Assembly: GCA_008360955.1 (NCBI GenBank)
Contig: LUCM01002370.1
Span: 365,870 to 429,869, forward strand
DNA length: 64,000 bases
Reading direction: 5' to 3'
Source: Fasciolopsis buskii
Lineage: Eukaryota > Platyhelminthes > Trematoda > Plagiorchiida > Fasciolidae
Of the stretch, positions 13,901-28,900 are shown piece by piece (position 1 is the stretch's first letter; the number at the start of each line of letters is the position of its first letter). The position numbers were made by a program, and so were the translations under genes. A model generated the notes under the pieces. That model saw only the letters and a program-made list of their open reading frames with translations. It was not told the DNA's origin and did not search any database.

Positions 13901-16900
13901 AAAATCTACTCGGAGAAGTAGTAGGTGGGGATTGGGGTACACTGGATGTTTGGAATCTGATGTCCAATGAGCATAGATATGAATGACTGTCCATTTGCCC
14001 CCCCCCTACTTTATTTACTTGAATCGTGGCGATTCGATGTAGCCACAACCAAGGCTAAACTACAGAAAATCTGTCTCTTGCAGCGTACCAGCTTCACCAC
14101 TACACTCAGTATATCCGAGTGCAATAAACTGTGAATATCGTGAGAGGCCCTAAATTCTGCTCGAACGAAGCAAAACGTTGGAGGTCTAGGAAGAATAAAA
14201 CAAACGCCAATTAAATCTCAAACAAAAATCTGAATAAATACGACATCTGAATCTAAAGCTAAAATCGTTAAAAATGTAAACTGCTAATCAGGCTGCCATC
14301 CGCAGCGAAAACCACAAGGGGAAGCTCGAGTCGTCATAATTCCACGCTTTTGGAACGAAATCACGAAATTATTAAGAAATTTCAATTCTCTCATACAAAT
14401 ATTAAATAACATTTCATATTTGGCTAATCAGTTTTGGAACTTAGCTTCCGTTTTGGACTGAAATGAATACAGCAAACCGATTTTAACATTCTTCCAGCGG
14501 AATATGATAGTCATCGAGAAACAAGAGAACACGTAGACAGAATAGAAGACTGACTTGACGATCTATCCTGTTCATGAACGAGAGTCTGACGACAGATCAA
14601 TGGTAACCATACCGTTAAATGACTAATACAATTTCATCGTCAGTCTCATCGGCACTTCTCTTCGAAACGCAACCGAACGATTTTTCGTTCTGAGCTGGCT
14701 CATAAAAGTATAAATTTCATCGAACAACCAGAGTAGAACGAACAACTGATGTCCAGGACAAAAACAGGAAAGTACGTGTCTAGAATTGGGACAATTTACT
14801 ATCAGCCGTGATAGGTACGAAATGAGCGGATCGTTTGAATCCAGTTACTACAAAAGATGGTATTTTCAAGTTCAAATTCAGAATTAGAGGAGCAATCAGA
14901 GAGGAATATATCAACTTGAGATTTCTAGCAGTTCCCCATATTTATTTGTTACTATGATGATACCTGTCGACCATCGGAATAGTAGAAATACGATTCCCAT
15001 TTTAAAGGATCGTCTTTTGGTGGACCGTCTACCTCGATGTGCAGATCATGGATCGTTATACTGAAAAGCCTTTCGGTTCCAGAGACTTAACGATGTAATA
15101 AAGAATTGTGGACCAGCTTCTTTAATAAGAACATAACAAGTGCCATTGGATGTAATAAATAGGAATGATAAAAATAATGGTGCTTAGAGAACATCTGGAA
15201 TAGGAAAAAAGCTAGCTTTTAGACGAATAGAAATTTTGGATTATTATTAACCCTTGTAAGTAAACGACTTCGTATAGATCGACTGACAGGAAATTCGATT
15301 ATCTGAATGATCGGTTCGTTTCAAGTGCTTGCCAGTGATTGCTCTTCATCGTAAGATCTCTGTCATCGACGGTATCCATAACTTTAATTGATTCCTAACA
15401 AGGATGAAACAGCTGCACAGTGCTTCCATGGTTTCTTTATGGTGAGTTGAGCGATGATATCACATGGTGAATTATTTCATGAAAACTTTAATTGGTTTGG
15501 AAAAGAGGAATAATCTGGAAAAATATTTCCGTAGGACTCGTTGGCATGCCCATGTCAACTCAGATTACAAGAACTCCATCGTTACGTACGATCCGACTAC
15601 AAACCACATTGTTTACAGATGGAAATTCAGGCTGACAGTTGTGAAGTTTTATTGTACACGGACAGATCGATGATGTTTCAGTTATCAACTGAGGCTGGTG
15701 GTTCGCATGACTTACATACACATACTTATTTTTCAGAAAAGTGGAAGAGCAGGAGGGGATCAAACCTTTGATTCAGTTCGGATCGACGTGCATCCAAATC
15801 CGTGATAGTGCAAGGTATCGAATACAACACAAGTAGTCACCCTCACCCATCCCTACCACTCGTCCGGGTGTTTGTCATCCGATTGATGTGACACCATATC
15901 CCGGTGCTTGGTGAGCACAGTGGACTGTTACGAACATTTTAGCTTAGTCGGCTGTGTAATGGTACTTTGCTATAGGTAACAGCCGATGAAATTGGTGAAA
16001 TCAGTCCAAAAGCAATATGCAAAGCTTAACTGACGACTGTATTCACTTGTGTTGGTAAGCTGAAATGTAGCATCATGTATCATTGGGTAGCCATCTGGAC
16101 AGCAGCACAAGAAACTTCCATATAAACTATTTTGAGAGGAGTCGATCTGATGGAACAAGACTATATGAAACCAGTGGTATCTATGAGATATATGTCAAAA
16201 GACCTGAGAAAATTTAACAAACTTCTGTGTGAACCATAGATTTTTATGTTAAAATATTGGAGGGAGACATGACAGACAAACGGAAGAATACAACCCGACT
16301 GGTTCATTCTTGGTTCGTCGCGGAACAATTCCTGGTACAAAAAACAACCAAACAGTTCTACATCAAATAACCTTGAGGATTCAGGGCAAACATGGGGCAC
16401 AAAATGACGCTCTTTATCGGTTCTTAAGGTAGTCAATTTTTTGTACCAAAAACTATTACTTGGTCTATTTGCAGTTTATTACGAAAAAAATTTTCCTTAC
16501 TCAAGGCATGATTCAAATTGATCACTGAAACAAACTGAGGATCTGGAAAAACACTTCGTTTGCTTTATTGAGAATGTTCTTTGGAAGATTGACGTGGGCG
16601 TTTATGGCTATCAAAAAGGCATAACAAATAAGGGAAAAGAGCTGCGAAAATCCATCAGCAAAGAAAAATCGGTCATTAAAGTACGATTACGCTACTTCTT
16701 ACTGGGTAATATTGTCTGTGTCGTGGTTGACGCCCAAAGTTCAGAAGACCATTGTTTTGGGCGTCAACATTCACCCAGAGCTGACAATAAGTGTTCGTGA
16801 TAATAACTAAAGCAAACATTAGTGACGACTGTGTCAAACCCCTTGTGTTGGGAGGTAGTGATAAGTAAATTGACAAAATAGCACGTTAAACCACAGTAAT

Positions 16901-19900
16901 AGTATAGCATTTTGTCAAACTATTTGGTTCCAAATTAATATCAGATTCATAAGAAATAAAGACTGCCCAGCAAGGCAACGATAAACATGACTTCAGTTAA
17001 TATGTGAATCAATGTAGATAGTTTTATTCTGCCAGACAAGCTAAAAATGTCCGGTTGCACGGCATCAACTTTTCTAATAAAGCTATCGCTGAGACTAAAA
17101 CCAACGTATGCACATAGTGTCAGTAGTTCATAATCAGTATAAAAAACGAAGTTTTTTTCGGATACAGTGGAATCAATTTCTTTTTTTTACAGAATAAACA
17201 GTCCTTCGATCACTACGTTAAGACGGAAAATAATAGCATGATCGCTCCCATTCGCGAATTTTTCTCATATGTGACTGCCTCCATCCAACCAGTTGACGGA
17301 CCTTTCGAACCCCAGCCATGGAAACGTAGGGCATCTACCTTACTGCAGTCAAGCGCTGTCCACTGTCACCTCATCTACTTACATTAATGAGACATATTCC
17401 ATTCTAAAAATGGGGAATGAACACAGGGCAGAAGTCTGTTTCTTCATTTCCACTATTGTCGTACCGCCCATCGTCATGCAACTGCGGAGGTAACCGAAGG
17501 TTTCTCATGCAGCATCAAGTGTGTCCCGCCTTCTTAGATCACTTTTCACTTAATGGTGCAAAACACCGAATGGAGCTACGGCTCTTAACAATCTGTCTAC
17601 TGAGCTCCGTGCATGTGCCGCATAATCAAACAAATACACAAAGTGGGCGTAATTTAGGTTGCCAAGATTTGCGTCGTTGGACGCCCACACCGAAATCCTT
17701 TCTGACGTATTCTTTATTCTCTCGCCAACGGAGAAGTGTTGCATTATATTGTATAGATTTTATGCGTACAAAATACATCGCATTTTAGTCAAAAAAGGTG
17801 CAGGAAAACACGACCAAAGTTACACGAAACACCTTGTAAAAATGAAAAAAGAAATCGAGGAATGATCAGAGCCCATTATTATACGCTGTTCAGGAATTCG
17901 GCTAAAACACGATCGCGGTTTGTCAAAATGCGTGTTAAATATGGAACAGTAGAGTTCCTATAGATACTTATTCTAGAGAGTATGGAACGAAGAACGGATC
18001 GCACTGAAGTACGAGAGCGACAATTTACAAGATCGTTGTGCAGAGGATGCGTGGGATCTGAAAGAATTTTGTGAGCAAACTTCTCACATGCTGATAAGCG
18101 CTGATCACAGAGATTGGAGGATAACTCATTTAGTGGTACGAAAGACACGGCTAATAATTGGCAGCCCTAGACGAACAACTTTAAAGTCTTTTTCAAGTAG
18201 ACCTGGAAAAATCACAGGAGAATAGTAATAGAGGAGTGGAAAATATTGGCAAGCAAAACGGAAGAGAGTGCTTTGTTTCACCTTATAGTGTCGAAGCTTC
18301 CTGATTTGAAATGAAAACCCTCGGAGATTATTTACACAGGTAGAAATTTGAGAAGTCCAATTCAAAATTCAGTAATACTAACTCCCAGATATTTCACAGA
18401 ATTAGCCCTGGTAATTTTTTTGAGTTGATGGAAGACGCTTAGAATGGGTAGGCTGACCGAAGGAGAGAGAACAGACATTCGAAACATTTAGATGTGTTGA
18501 GACTTAAACCAGCTCGTGCAGACAAATTGTAGAGAGAAGATAGGTTATTGGAAAAACTTTGAGGATTATCGTTGTTTGAAACGGCTTGCGAGAGGGCAGC
18601 ATCATCAGCATACTTAAACAGATGACAAGGGGAACTAGTAGATAAGTCGCTGATGTAAATTAAGAAGAGATACGGTGAAAGAACCTGCAGCACTTGTAGA
18701 ACCCTGTAGAACGCCTGAGTTGTTAATCAACGGTTTCGAAGTTTTACCGTCCATTCGTGTGCACTGTGTTTGGTTAGTAAAGTAATCAGACAGCCGTGCT
18801 AATAAAGGACTGGGACAACCAAAGGTTTGCAGCTTGTGAAGTAAAAGGGACCGTGGGACAGAATCAAATGCCGAAGAATAGTCTAGAAAGGTGCAGCGCA
18901 TAGATTTTATCGACGCGTTTAAGGACTAACAAATATGGTGAGTAGGAGAGGCAACAGCGTCTAAAGTGGACCTGTTAGACTTATAGGCAAACTGAAAAGG
19001 GTCTTCAGGAGGCTATATAGAAGAATGCAGGCACTTAGGTAAAGCACGCTCTGTCAGTTTAAAACCAGAAGGTGTTAAGGCGACGGGGCGAAAACGTTTT
19101 GCCAAAGCAGTAGAATTGCTAGAGTTTGGGATGAGAATAACGGTGACCGGTCTCCAGCAGTTGAAGATAGAAGGCGAGCTTAATGATGAGTTAATCAGAG
19201 AAGTGAATACATCCGTCAGGGCCGCAGCATGATGCACTACAAGAGTTGAATGCAGACAGTTGAAGGACCAACCCTTGTGGTAATTATAGTACTGCGATGA
19301 CGGCCGAACACCTCTTTCCCTATCGAGCCGACCGTCTTGATAGTTCACCGTTCATCTTTACGGGGACAGAAGTACAAAAGCATAATGATCGTATCAAATC
19401 CACTAAATTCTCTGGAGTACTCTTATGATGAAACGCACTAAAAACCTCTGTTCGATCAACTGAGCTAGAGCGGCTTTCAAATCGAGGGATTTCGTGATTG
19501 TCGGGCGATGGATTTCGTGGCAGTTATAAAAAAACGCTGGAAAGGAGTTTGCTTGACAAATTTTGTTCGCTAAAAGATTCGTGTTCTTGTTCGGGAAGAA
19601 CTGAAGTCAGAATCGAGCACATCTGCCTTAAAGTTGGAAATTAAACTGATTAATTAAAGTATAGTTGCATTCCATACTGTCGATCGGTCACAAGGCAATT
19701 TTTAAATCAATATCTAGAACTAAATTCTTAGTCCTAATCTTACTCGCAGATGGAGAAGGGAAACAAAATCCAACAAGAGCTTAGCAGATCTTCGTTGATT
19801 TATTTTTGTGCGGATCAATTACTGGGTAAATTGTTGTTAAGAAATCTTGTCAAACAAAGGGAACAAACAGTGACCTTTAGTGAAACATCAGCTTTGTGTG

Positions 19901-22900
19901 ATTAAAGCATAAAATGTAATAAATAGCTAAACCCATATCGTCTCAGAGAAGATGTGACAACAACAGGCGGTGCGTTGACCCGTACGCTTGTGTTGATAAG
20001 GAAGGACCTACAGCAATCGGAACTTGAAAACATCCACTGGAAACACGCCTTCGATATAATTAATATGTGAAACCTGGATCCTTTTGCAACACCTTTGACT
20101 CAAAATGCATTCAAAAATGTGCGAATTCCTGCTATAGCCCTATTAAAAACAAGAACTGAATGGGCTGCCGTAATAGTATCGCGGTATCTACTCCCTTATA
20201 AACTGACTGATTTCATACGACCGTTCCGCATAGGCAATTCACATCGTAACTGGTCCCCGTTTTAGCCACTCTGAATGACAGTTCAAATGCACGCATCCAT
20301 ATACATGATCAAACACATCATGGACATAATAAATTATATTAAACGCAAAGTAAATTGAGAAGCAAAAACAACAGCGGCAGCGATGAACCAAAACACCGTC
20401 CTCCACGCAAATTCTATATAGACTAAGCGAAAATAGGCAAGTTAGCAAAAAAACTGCAGTTTTCATCGCCGAAAGAAAAATAATGATCAGTGGATAATCT
20501 GTGTATTCATCCTTTGTCTAATAATTGTTTCCAGCCGTTTTACTTCAGGAAGATGATTGCGGTTTACTGACTTCAAAATCAAACCACACTAATGATGCAT
20601 CACTGAGCACCAATCAGTGTCACTATATAGAAGGGAAACAAATACGTAGACAGTGGAACAGAGAAGTCGCAGAAATACTCAGTAGATGGAAAACTCAAAA
20701 ACATACTAAGTAGACTACGAATGTGACTGAATAGATTGTAAATAGATATCACAGACTGTGTCAATATTCATGCCAAATTAATTCTAAGAAACCGACCAAA
20801 AATGCATACGTTTCGTACTTTGCGTTATAAAACATGCGCCGATAGCAACATCCACAAATTTCGATGGCAGAGCTATGCACATTTACTTACGAATAGCCTT
20901 CATGCACAAGCCTGACGCTACAAATTAGATTCTCCTGAGACAGGCCGATTCGGAATGTGCAAGCATACGGAAGTTTGGACAAGAAAGTACCGAAGAAGCA
21001 TATCTGACCAGCGACAATAACCACGAGACAGGTACTGTGCTCCCAGGCAAATGTTCACGCATTAAGATACTACTGACAGTATGTGCATGAAAAACATATA
21101 TATAAATGTACGTATATATGTATACATAAGTGCCGCCGAATGTGATGCATTCAAACACTTCCACTGGTAATAACCTAAACACCAGTATTTGCTAGGTGTA
21201 AAGAAGTAACGCAAACACCAAGAATTTATTTACAGGTTTCCTATATTCTGTCAGATTGCAGACCGTTATAAGGCCAGTTACAGATAGGTTATTTCGGTTG
21301 TCTAGGTAAACGCGTCTGAACGTGAAAAATGTAACCCTACTGGAGCACGACAATCCCATAAACGTTTTTGAAAGCGTCTTAGGATTTATCGTAGTTTAAA
21401 TTTGCAAAGGATAACAAGCTTCCTTGCCAAACAAAAAACACTCATTTTATCGAGTATCCTACCCACGGTTACTCCTGTACTTATGGGTTGAAGATATCAT
21501 TTGTAGTCTTTTTCGCGTTAATTGGGTTCTAGTAATCATGGTAGATCACAAACAAAAAAATTTTCGTTTCGGAAGGATCTTGACTTGTATCAAAGATAAA
21601 CTTCCTTCAAGGCTATTTAAGCGCGCTGCATTAATCGCCCATGCTGCTATCGTGACAATGAGGCAGTGGGTGAGAAATAGTATGGTCTTCTGGTACCGTA
21701 ATGTGAACGATAAGAAATTGATTTTAAAACATCGGTCGTTTGAGGCGTTTGCGCGTACACCCTCCCAGCATTCTAAACTAAACGAATAAACCATGGTAGC
21801 AACATCTCTGTCACGGAGAAACTCAATCACATCCAAAGATAATCACGAAGTTACCTATATCCATATTAAAATTTCACCACAGCAGTTCGTTCCTCGAATC
21901 CCGTCACAGATAATTACCGATATCTCATACACCCTCGTTCCAACAGACTTGAATAATATTTAACCGCACCTAATTTAACCAGATGTGTACCACGAATTAA
22001 CGGCATAACATTGTGGGGAATATAATGATCCTGTGCAATAGTTGGAAAATGCTGAGCGCCTCAGTCTACGGAGCCGTTAATTTTGTTGGTGAAGAAAAGA
22101 CATGTGCTGACTTGAAAAACATTGCAAAATGGGCACTTCCAGAAGGGAATTCCCCGACACAGTTGTCCCGCGCGAATAAAACGCGAAAATTCTTACCAAC
22201 GGATAAAATCAGAATGCAACCCGGATAGAGGAACTTTATCGTTGTAGTATCAGAGATATTCCCAACGTCTCCAAAAAACGTTCGTGTTTCAATCAATCAG
22301 AATATAGTAAAGTGACTTTTTCAATCTAACGAATATCGGGTAAATTTATACATTGTGCCATCCAAAACATGGAAAAGGATGGTGTTTTCTTAAAGATTGT
22401 AGATGAAAATTTCGCTGTTCTTCGTTTTCACACGCCGTTTTTGAGGTTTCTATCGTTTTTCAAAATGTGTGATTCATAGGAAAGAAATCTGGGGTTCTCG
22501 CTGTTTAGCTCCATTTCACGTCGTTGCCTCCAAGATTCTTAATCATCCCTGATGGCCCAAGGGGGCGTAAGAAGCTGACTGCGGTTGGTCGAATTTTAAG
22601 GGACTTTACACGTGTTCCATGTTAGTCATTGTTCATCGCGAAACTTTTTCAATCAGCACTGATGGATGATAACAGGGCACAGAAGGATGGACGTTAAACT
22701 GGAACATGCAGCATGTGGCACAACCGTTTCACTCGGTATCGCGAGATGGGAACTCAAAAACGGGATCGCATCAACCCTAGTAAACAGCATGCAACCTCAG
22801 CCCTTTTAAGGTGAGGCTGTTTTTATACACAAGAAATTCTGTGTGGGCATCGATTATCAAATGCAGATAACCATCGAATACCATCCTGACAAGGAGGCTT

Positions 22901-25900
22901 GGTTTTGCATCTTTACAAGTCCGCAGGAATAGCAGTATGATAACCTCTGTTCGCCAGGGAGAGACTGACGTCATGATGGCTCCAAAGGTCTCAGATTGGT
23001 AAAGGCTAAACGGGTTTTGGTGTTTCGGGGTGTGATCTCCTTCCCCAAAGCGCCGCCAGCTACAATGTAGCTCTTTAGGTAGACGCAACAAATTACCTGT
23101 CCCAAGCAATTTCCAGTATTTTGCAAAGCAAGCACACAATATTACCAGCCCTGAAGCCGAAGCTTGCATTAAAAATAAACAAGATACTTTATAAACCGTG
23201 GGGTTTCCTTTTAAAGATGTTCAGGTTGCTTTGGCCGCTCTTTGGATCATCATCCAGTAAGACGACGTCATATGCATAACTCAAATCCATAGCAAGATCT
23301 CCAGAGGCCATCAAATGCACACCATCTTCGGTTGCGAAGTTAAACAAGGATGGTGGGGTGAGGCTTTCTTACCAAATGCAGTTAATGACCGCAAACGAAG
23401 AGGAAATGCACTATAGGCTTTCGCTCTTACCGAAGTGTAACCTTAGATTCCTCTGACGATAGCAGCGTGCTACGCGGAAGCCCAGTTCCTGAGCAAGCAA
23501 TTTCATACGCCAGATGTGCTGCCAGAACAGAAGTCCGTCTGGATATGCAGAAGTAAGGCTACCTCAGGTCTTCCGTGGATATATCGATGTTCCATTAGCC
23601 GGTGTAAGACAAGCTGGTGGACAAGCCCGTTTTCGACGATTCGTACCCATTACACGATAGGGAAAGTTTAAGATTTTGGACTAATTAGACAAAAGATGGA
23701 TGAGAAACGGATTAGTGGTGTTCCGTTTCCTAGATAACATTTTCGGTTTTATAACTTAATGCGTGAATAAACTTAATCAGATGCCTCAGAAATTAAGCAA
23801 AGAAAACATACATGAACTACATCATTGCAAAAGAACCCTGAACGGCGGGGAAAACTTGCATCAAAAATGGCAATCCAGGTCGATTAACTGATGGGACAAC
23901 ACAGGTAGAAATTCTCGGAAAAATGCGGTGAAAATAAATCCAGGATAAGTTTATTTGTCATTTATATATGTCACGCCGGGAGATCGCATAAAGAAGAATG
24001 ACAATCGCTTTCAACAACACGTAGTAAAGCGTCGAATTTTGTTCACGTCCTCCCAGTTATGTCGGTAATGTAGAAAGATGGTACCTGTAACTTCGTGTTG
24101 TCTATTCAGTCACGTGTTCCTGTGATATGAGATTGACCGCATGACCAAGTACTTGTCTAAACGCATCCGTGAACACCATCCTGCATAGCTGATCAATGGA
24201 ACAATTAGTTCATTCAGCAGTGCCGTGATTTCACATCTACCAAAGACTAATCACACCCAGAATGCAACGAAACTTTTTCTTGCTCTGTATAACAGTGGAG
24301 TCGGCGTTCTAGATTGGTAAAGCGCGATGGTTTCTGCACAACAGACACTGCAGCCATCCATCGTCACAACGCTTCCCTTTCCGCTCGAAAACAAATTATG
24401 GTTGATCTCTAGCTCCTCCGACCAACATACCATCCCAAACGACACTCTAGATCAGAAAACAGTCGATACAATGCGGTAATCTGTTTAGTGTTTGCCTATA
24501 GATTGTGAAGAAATTTAAACTGAACGAATCGGAACTCACCCGCGGTACTCAATGTATTTATAGATAGCACCAGCTAGGGCCCAAGCCACGATAGTATAGT
24601 ACCAACTGGAGATGAACATAAGCGCGATGCACAGACATAAACCAACGAAGGAAAGGAGCCTAATTGTTCATATGAAGAGAAAGGTAACGAGAAACAGAAA
24701 AACGTTAGAATAAAAGAGTAATACAATACAATGAGGATCAGCTGTAGATTTGCTGAGAATATGGCTGCTGTATTTCAACTATTAAACTAGCCGAAGTAAT
24801 GCACACAACAGGATTTTTGGTAAGCTCATCATTACACGATTTATAATTAGAGGACTGTTGGGAAAATGGGTAATAACGCATAAGAAATAGAGTAAATGAT
24901 CAACTAGGTAAAAATACGGATGAAATGCCACTCTTTAGTGAAACCACTGGATATTTGTCGCTCATTTCAGACGTTGATTGTTCAAGCGAAGGGCAGCACA
25001 TCTAACTGTGTAGCAAACCAAAACAATAAAACCGGTTTATGAAAGCTCGTTTCTTTGTTCGCATCGACTTTAACCGTTACTTCCTTTATGCGCTGGATTA
25101 CAGACAGTTTACTGATTCCAACTTCGACGTCACACATGGTTCACCAGTAGCATTTCGTTCTTCATCCTACTGCGCACACGTAATAATTGGATTAACCTCA
25201 GGCTCATTGAATATTTGTTGAAGTTAGACCAAACTAAGGTAAAATGACGCCCATGGAAATCAAGCAAATGCTACCGAAGTACTGTCCGGACACCTTTTAG
25301 TAGCAGTCCCAGTTTAATGGTTCCAACTCACCGAAAGGTTGAAACGGACAGAATAACAATTGGCCTGGAATTCAGATCTCTCCTCGCTGAGTTATTAGTT
25401 GGACGCTCACCACGAAAAAAGGAGTGAACGGACACTCAGTAACGTACAGGAGGAACGCACGAAGTCGTAAAATGGCAATCAAGATGTCAGTGAAACATGA
25501 TTAGGTAGTTCTTATAGGAGTTCACGGGATTTTTATTTTCCATTCCGTCTCCACACAGAAAGGTTACTGCACTTAACAAAACAGCCCTTCAGTTGTGCAA
25601 ATAGGCAAAAGCAAGTACTCAAATTTTTCTGTCTTATTGAAAAGCATTTGATGAAATCCGTTATAGACGAGCTCATATACCAACTGTTATCAAGATTTGT
25701 ACCATTCAAAATCTCTCTGCATGTCCCGGGGTGGGTGTCTCAGGCTCGGAGTTGCCTACTCGTCCTGAACGGCTCTCGGAATCCTCCCAAATGGTCGGCG
25801 CCTCAAAAAGCCTTTGCTGAGGAAGTACTAAGCATTGCCTTCCAGCGGCGGAGGTGTTCCTACTGCAGTTCCAGACCGAAGGCGAACGCACGATGCCCTC

Positions 25901-28900
25901 CACCGAATTGACTGATCGTTGATAATTAGCCCAGGGGAGTTGGTTAAACCCTGGTTCAAAACCTACCACAGGCGGTGTGCAAAGCATACGGCTGTGCTCA
26001 CCGGTATCTGTGATGGAAGAATGTGCTGGGCACCCAGGATGTCTAGCCCCATCCGAAGGGCGCATGAAGTGAGCGATAAGTCACCGGCCCCCAGTGGCTT
26101 AGGGGATCCTCAGACCGTCATGCTGTCTTATGGATCTGGCCATTTTGTCCATCAAGTCAACCCTCTATTTCGGTTTGGGTAGTCAGGTAGTACCAAGCTC
26201 GCAAGGATTCATGGATATGGGTGGATGGCCGGCGATGAGATGGGCAACAGGAGAACTAGCATGTGTTATGAACCTTACATATTGCTTCGTTTTCTTTTCC
26301 CTTTTGTGCCCATTGTTTTTATCCTTTGCCATGATTCCGATGGCACACTATGTGTATTTGGATTTGCGCAATATATTTATTGTACATACGCATATGTAAA
26401 GTATTATAAGAAAAAATGTTAAAAATAATAATGTTTTCTTGTGATCAAAGCAGATTTGGAGTGGCAGTAGTTTTGTGGGCAAAAAAAAAGTGAATAAAAA
26501 ACAAACAATACACCATGATTGCTAATTGTTTGAATTCAGTTTAACTCAGTTTTGATGCCTGTCGAACTTAACAGACATCTAAGAAACCCTCTATTAGCCA
26601 CTGATTCCTCGGACTCAATTAGTAAGAGTTCTGAAGTAAAAAGAAAAAAAAGTGCAGCCACTTCACAGCTTTGAGCAATTGCCTGTTCTCCTAATAAAAC
26701 TGTGATGACATCAGTGTTTCCGACGAACAACGGTATGTTGGATTAAGTCTAAACGCGAAAAACAAATGGTAATTACCTGACAGTTTTCTTGTTCTCCACC
26801 ACCGTAGTCAGCAAAAGGTATTCTTAACCGTCAGCTGGCAAAACTTCATTTCCACATATTAATTTTTATGCTTTTTGAGTCCCAGGAGAACGATTCTCTC
26901 CATAAATACGATGCAAACTAAGCGGGACTAAGTAAATCAGCAAACGGGAACTTCTGCTGATCGCATCTTCCCTGCCAGTCCGCAAACTTTCATCATTTGC
27001 GAGTAAAAAATATCAGCGGAACCAGACGACCAAACTGAAGACATATTTCCAGAGCCATCCGATTAGTTCGTCGACGTTAAATTTATCGATTCCTTTTTTA
27101 CTAAATTCTCACTAGCCAATCCAGAACATATCACAAAACCAAAACGAGATTCAGCAAGTGGCGCTAGCTGTTCCATTTGGAATCGATGTTCCCGTGTTAA
27201 GAAATTATGCCATAGTCAAGAGGATACATGAAACTTTGTTAATCGAAACGCGAGGAACTTTGAGGTGATAGTATCAGACGAGAAGTGTAAGCAACTATGG
27301 TAACAGTGCTACTATTGTCAATAATAATAATAACAATAGCGATAATTTCAACTAGATGACTTGTTAATTATCGTGAACTCTGAAAACACTGCCCAGTAAT
27401 TCATCGAGGGCATACATTCTTCATTTACGTCAAGCAACGGAAAGTTATTAGATGTCTCGCAAAATGATCACTTATCCATTCACTAAAATTGTGTTCAGTG
27501 ATAAAACAGCAATCTCTGGAAAACCTTTCGCAGTAAAGTGTTTTAAACAAACTAGAGCACCGCACTTGAACAGTCCCAGTGGGATATGAAATTTCAACTG
27601 ATCAAACTGCTTCAGACGCGTTCCATCAATGAGTATTCGTTTTACGTAAACTGTCTACAAAATAACGCAGTAACTTAAGTTTTTGGCTAGCAAAAGTTCA
27701 CTTCAGAACTGAGTACTTATTAACATCCGGTCTTCACACACTTTTCTTTTCTACTACTGGGACGTCCAGTATGGTTTCCAGATGTCCATCGGTAAAATCA
27801 GCGATGAAACTTTCATCGTCGCAATAATGTTAAGTGATATGTCAAGTGATATCAGTGCTCAAAACAGCATTAGCAAGCACGAAATCACCGTACAGCTGTA
27901 TCGACCTTGTTAGGAATCATCGTCAATGCACATTCGCCGTGATCCAAATAGGGTTCGAACTCAAGATGAGCGGATGCAAGTCGAATAGCCTATCTGGCCT
28001 GATTCCCAAGGATTTATTCAACATGAACACATGACTTAGCGCCTTTATCCACCGCTGACTTTTGCACGACTCCATAATGTTGCTCAAATAACTTTCGACT
28101 TTCAGATGATTAGTTATTCCTGGTTATTCCTGGAAGTTGACCTTTTACTGTCTTAATAGGCTGGATTTTCAAATCTGTACGTTAAAAAATGGTGCATTAA
28201 AACCATGGTAAACAGTGAAATTACTGCATGGCACGTAGACGGTGGTTTGACAAACACTGCAGTAGGATTCAAGAAAAAGACGACATCAGGAAAATTTAAA
28301 ATGAAATCGCCCTAGGCTGGCAAAGGTCAACAGTTATACCCATAACACGAGGCATTCTGAATAAAGAAAATCTTGCGAATATGATCGATGCGCGCAGTTG
28401 CTAATCCCACAGTGCATTCTGCACAGTACTATTGAAATTAATGAAAATCTTATGAAAATGACAGACAAACTCGATTGTCTTACCAATGAGTAAAGCGGAA
28501 TCGAGGACGCCAGCTCGGTTCGCGCAAGAAACCGTTCAACATCGTGGCCAAATTCACGAAGCCATAACACATGAGGAAGAACCTGTAACCAATGCGTAGC
28601 AGTTTTAAAAAAGTCGAGAAAGAAGAGTTGCATAACAGAACAAAGTGGTGCAAACAATCAAACTAAGCTCACTCTGAGAGTTGTATTAGAGCCGTTAGGG
28701 AAAGGCTCATTTGAATCAGCTGGCGTCACTCACCTGAACACATATCAGATGCTTTTCAACATTAACATTCGTGATGGCTTCTGTTGCCATCCCGGTTGAA
28801 AATAACCAAGGGTCTACTAAGGCCGCAGGAGCACAGAAAGCATTTCTGTATACCAAAAAAGTAGCGTACAACAGATATAACGGTCAAGCGAAGAGTATAC

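Larger units (their letters stand above)
13032..24539. other. KCC intron 11 (11.5 kb), repeat-rich
   Basis: Contains a SINE-like insertion (15391-15483), an RTE-like remnant (17290-17745), a CR1-like remnant (17879-19348), a partial (TA)n-family copy (20891-20940), copy 1 of the 1138-bp duplication (21126-22263) and another RTE-like remnant (23205-23700). The segment 13840-14050 carries several G runs and a C8-9 tract but no coding sense. The rest is empty as far as I can see. Confidence 0.7.
24660..28483. other. KCC intron 10 (3.8 kb)
   Basis: Holds a GC-rich repeat-like island (25731-26240) and a diverged SINE-like copy (27837-27921) with a possible tRNA-type B box nearby. Nothing else recognised. 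Confidence 0.65.

Noticed and set aside
13846..13999. G-quadruplex from the G runs near 13850 and 13926
   Set aside because: The two pairs of G runs are about 65 nt apart, too far for a stable intramolecular fold without computation to support it.
21424..21789. 121-codon frame present twice, as a possible gene
   Set aside because: Its conservation is explained by the recent identity of the whole 1138-bp block, including non-coding parts, so it is no evidence of selection on a protein.
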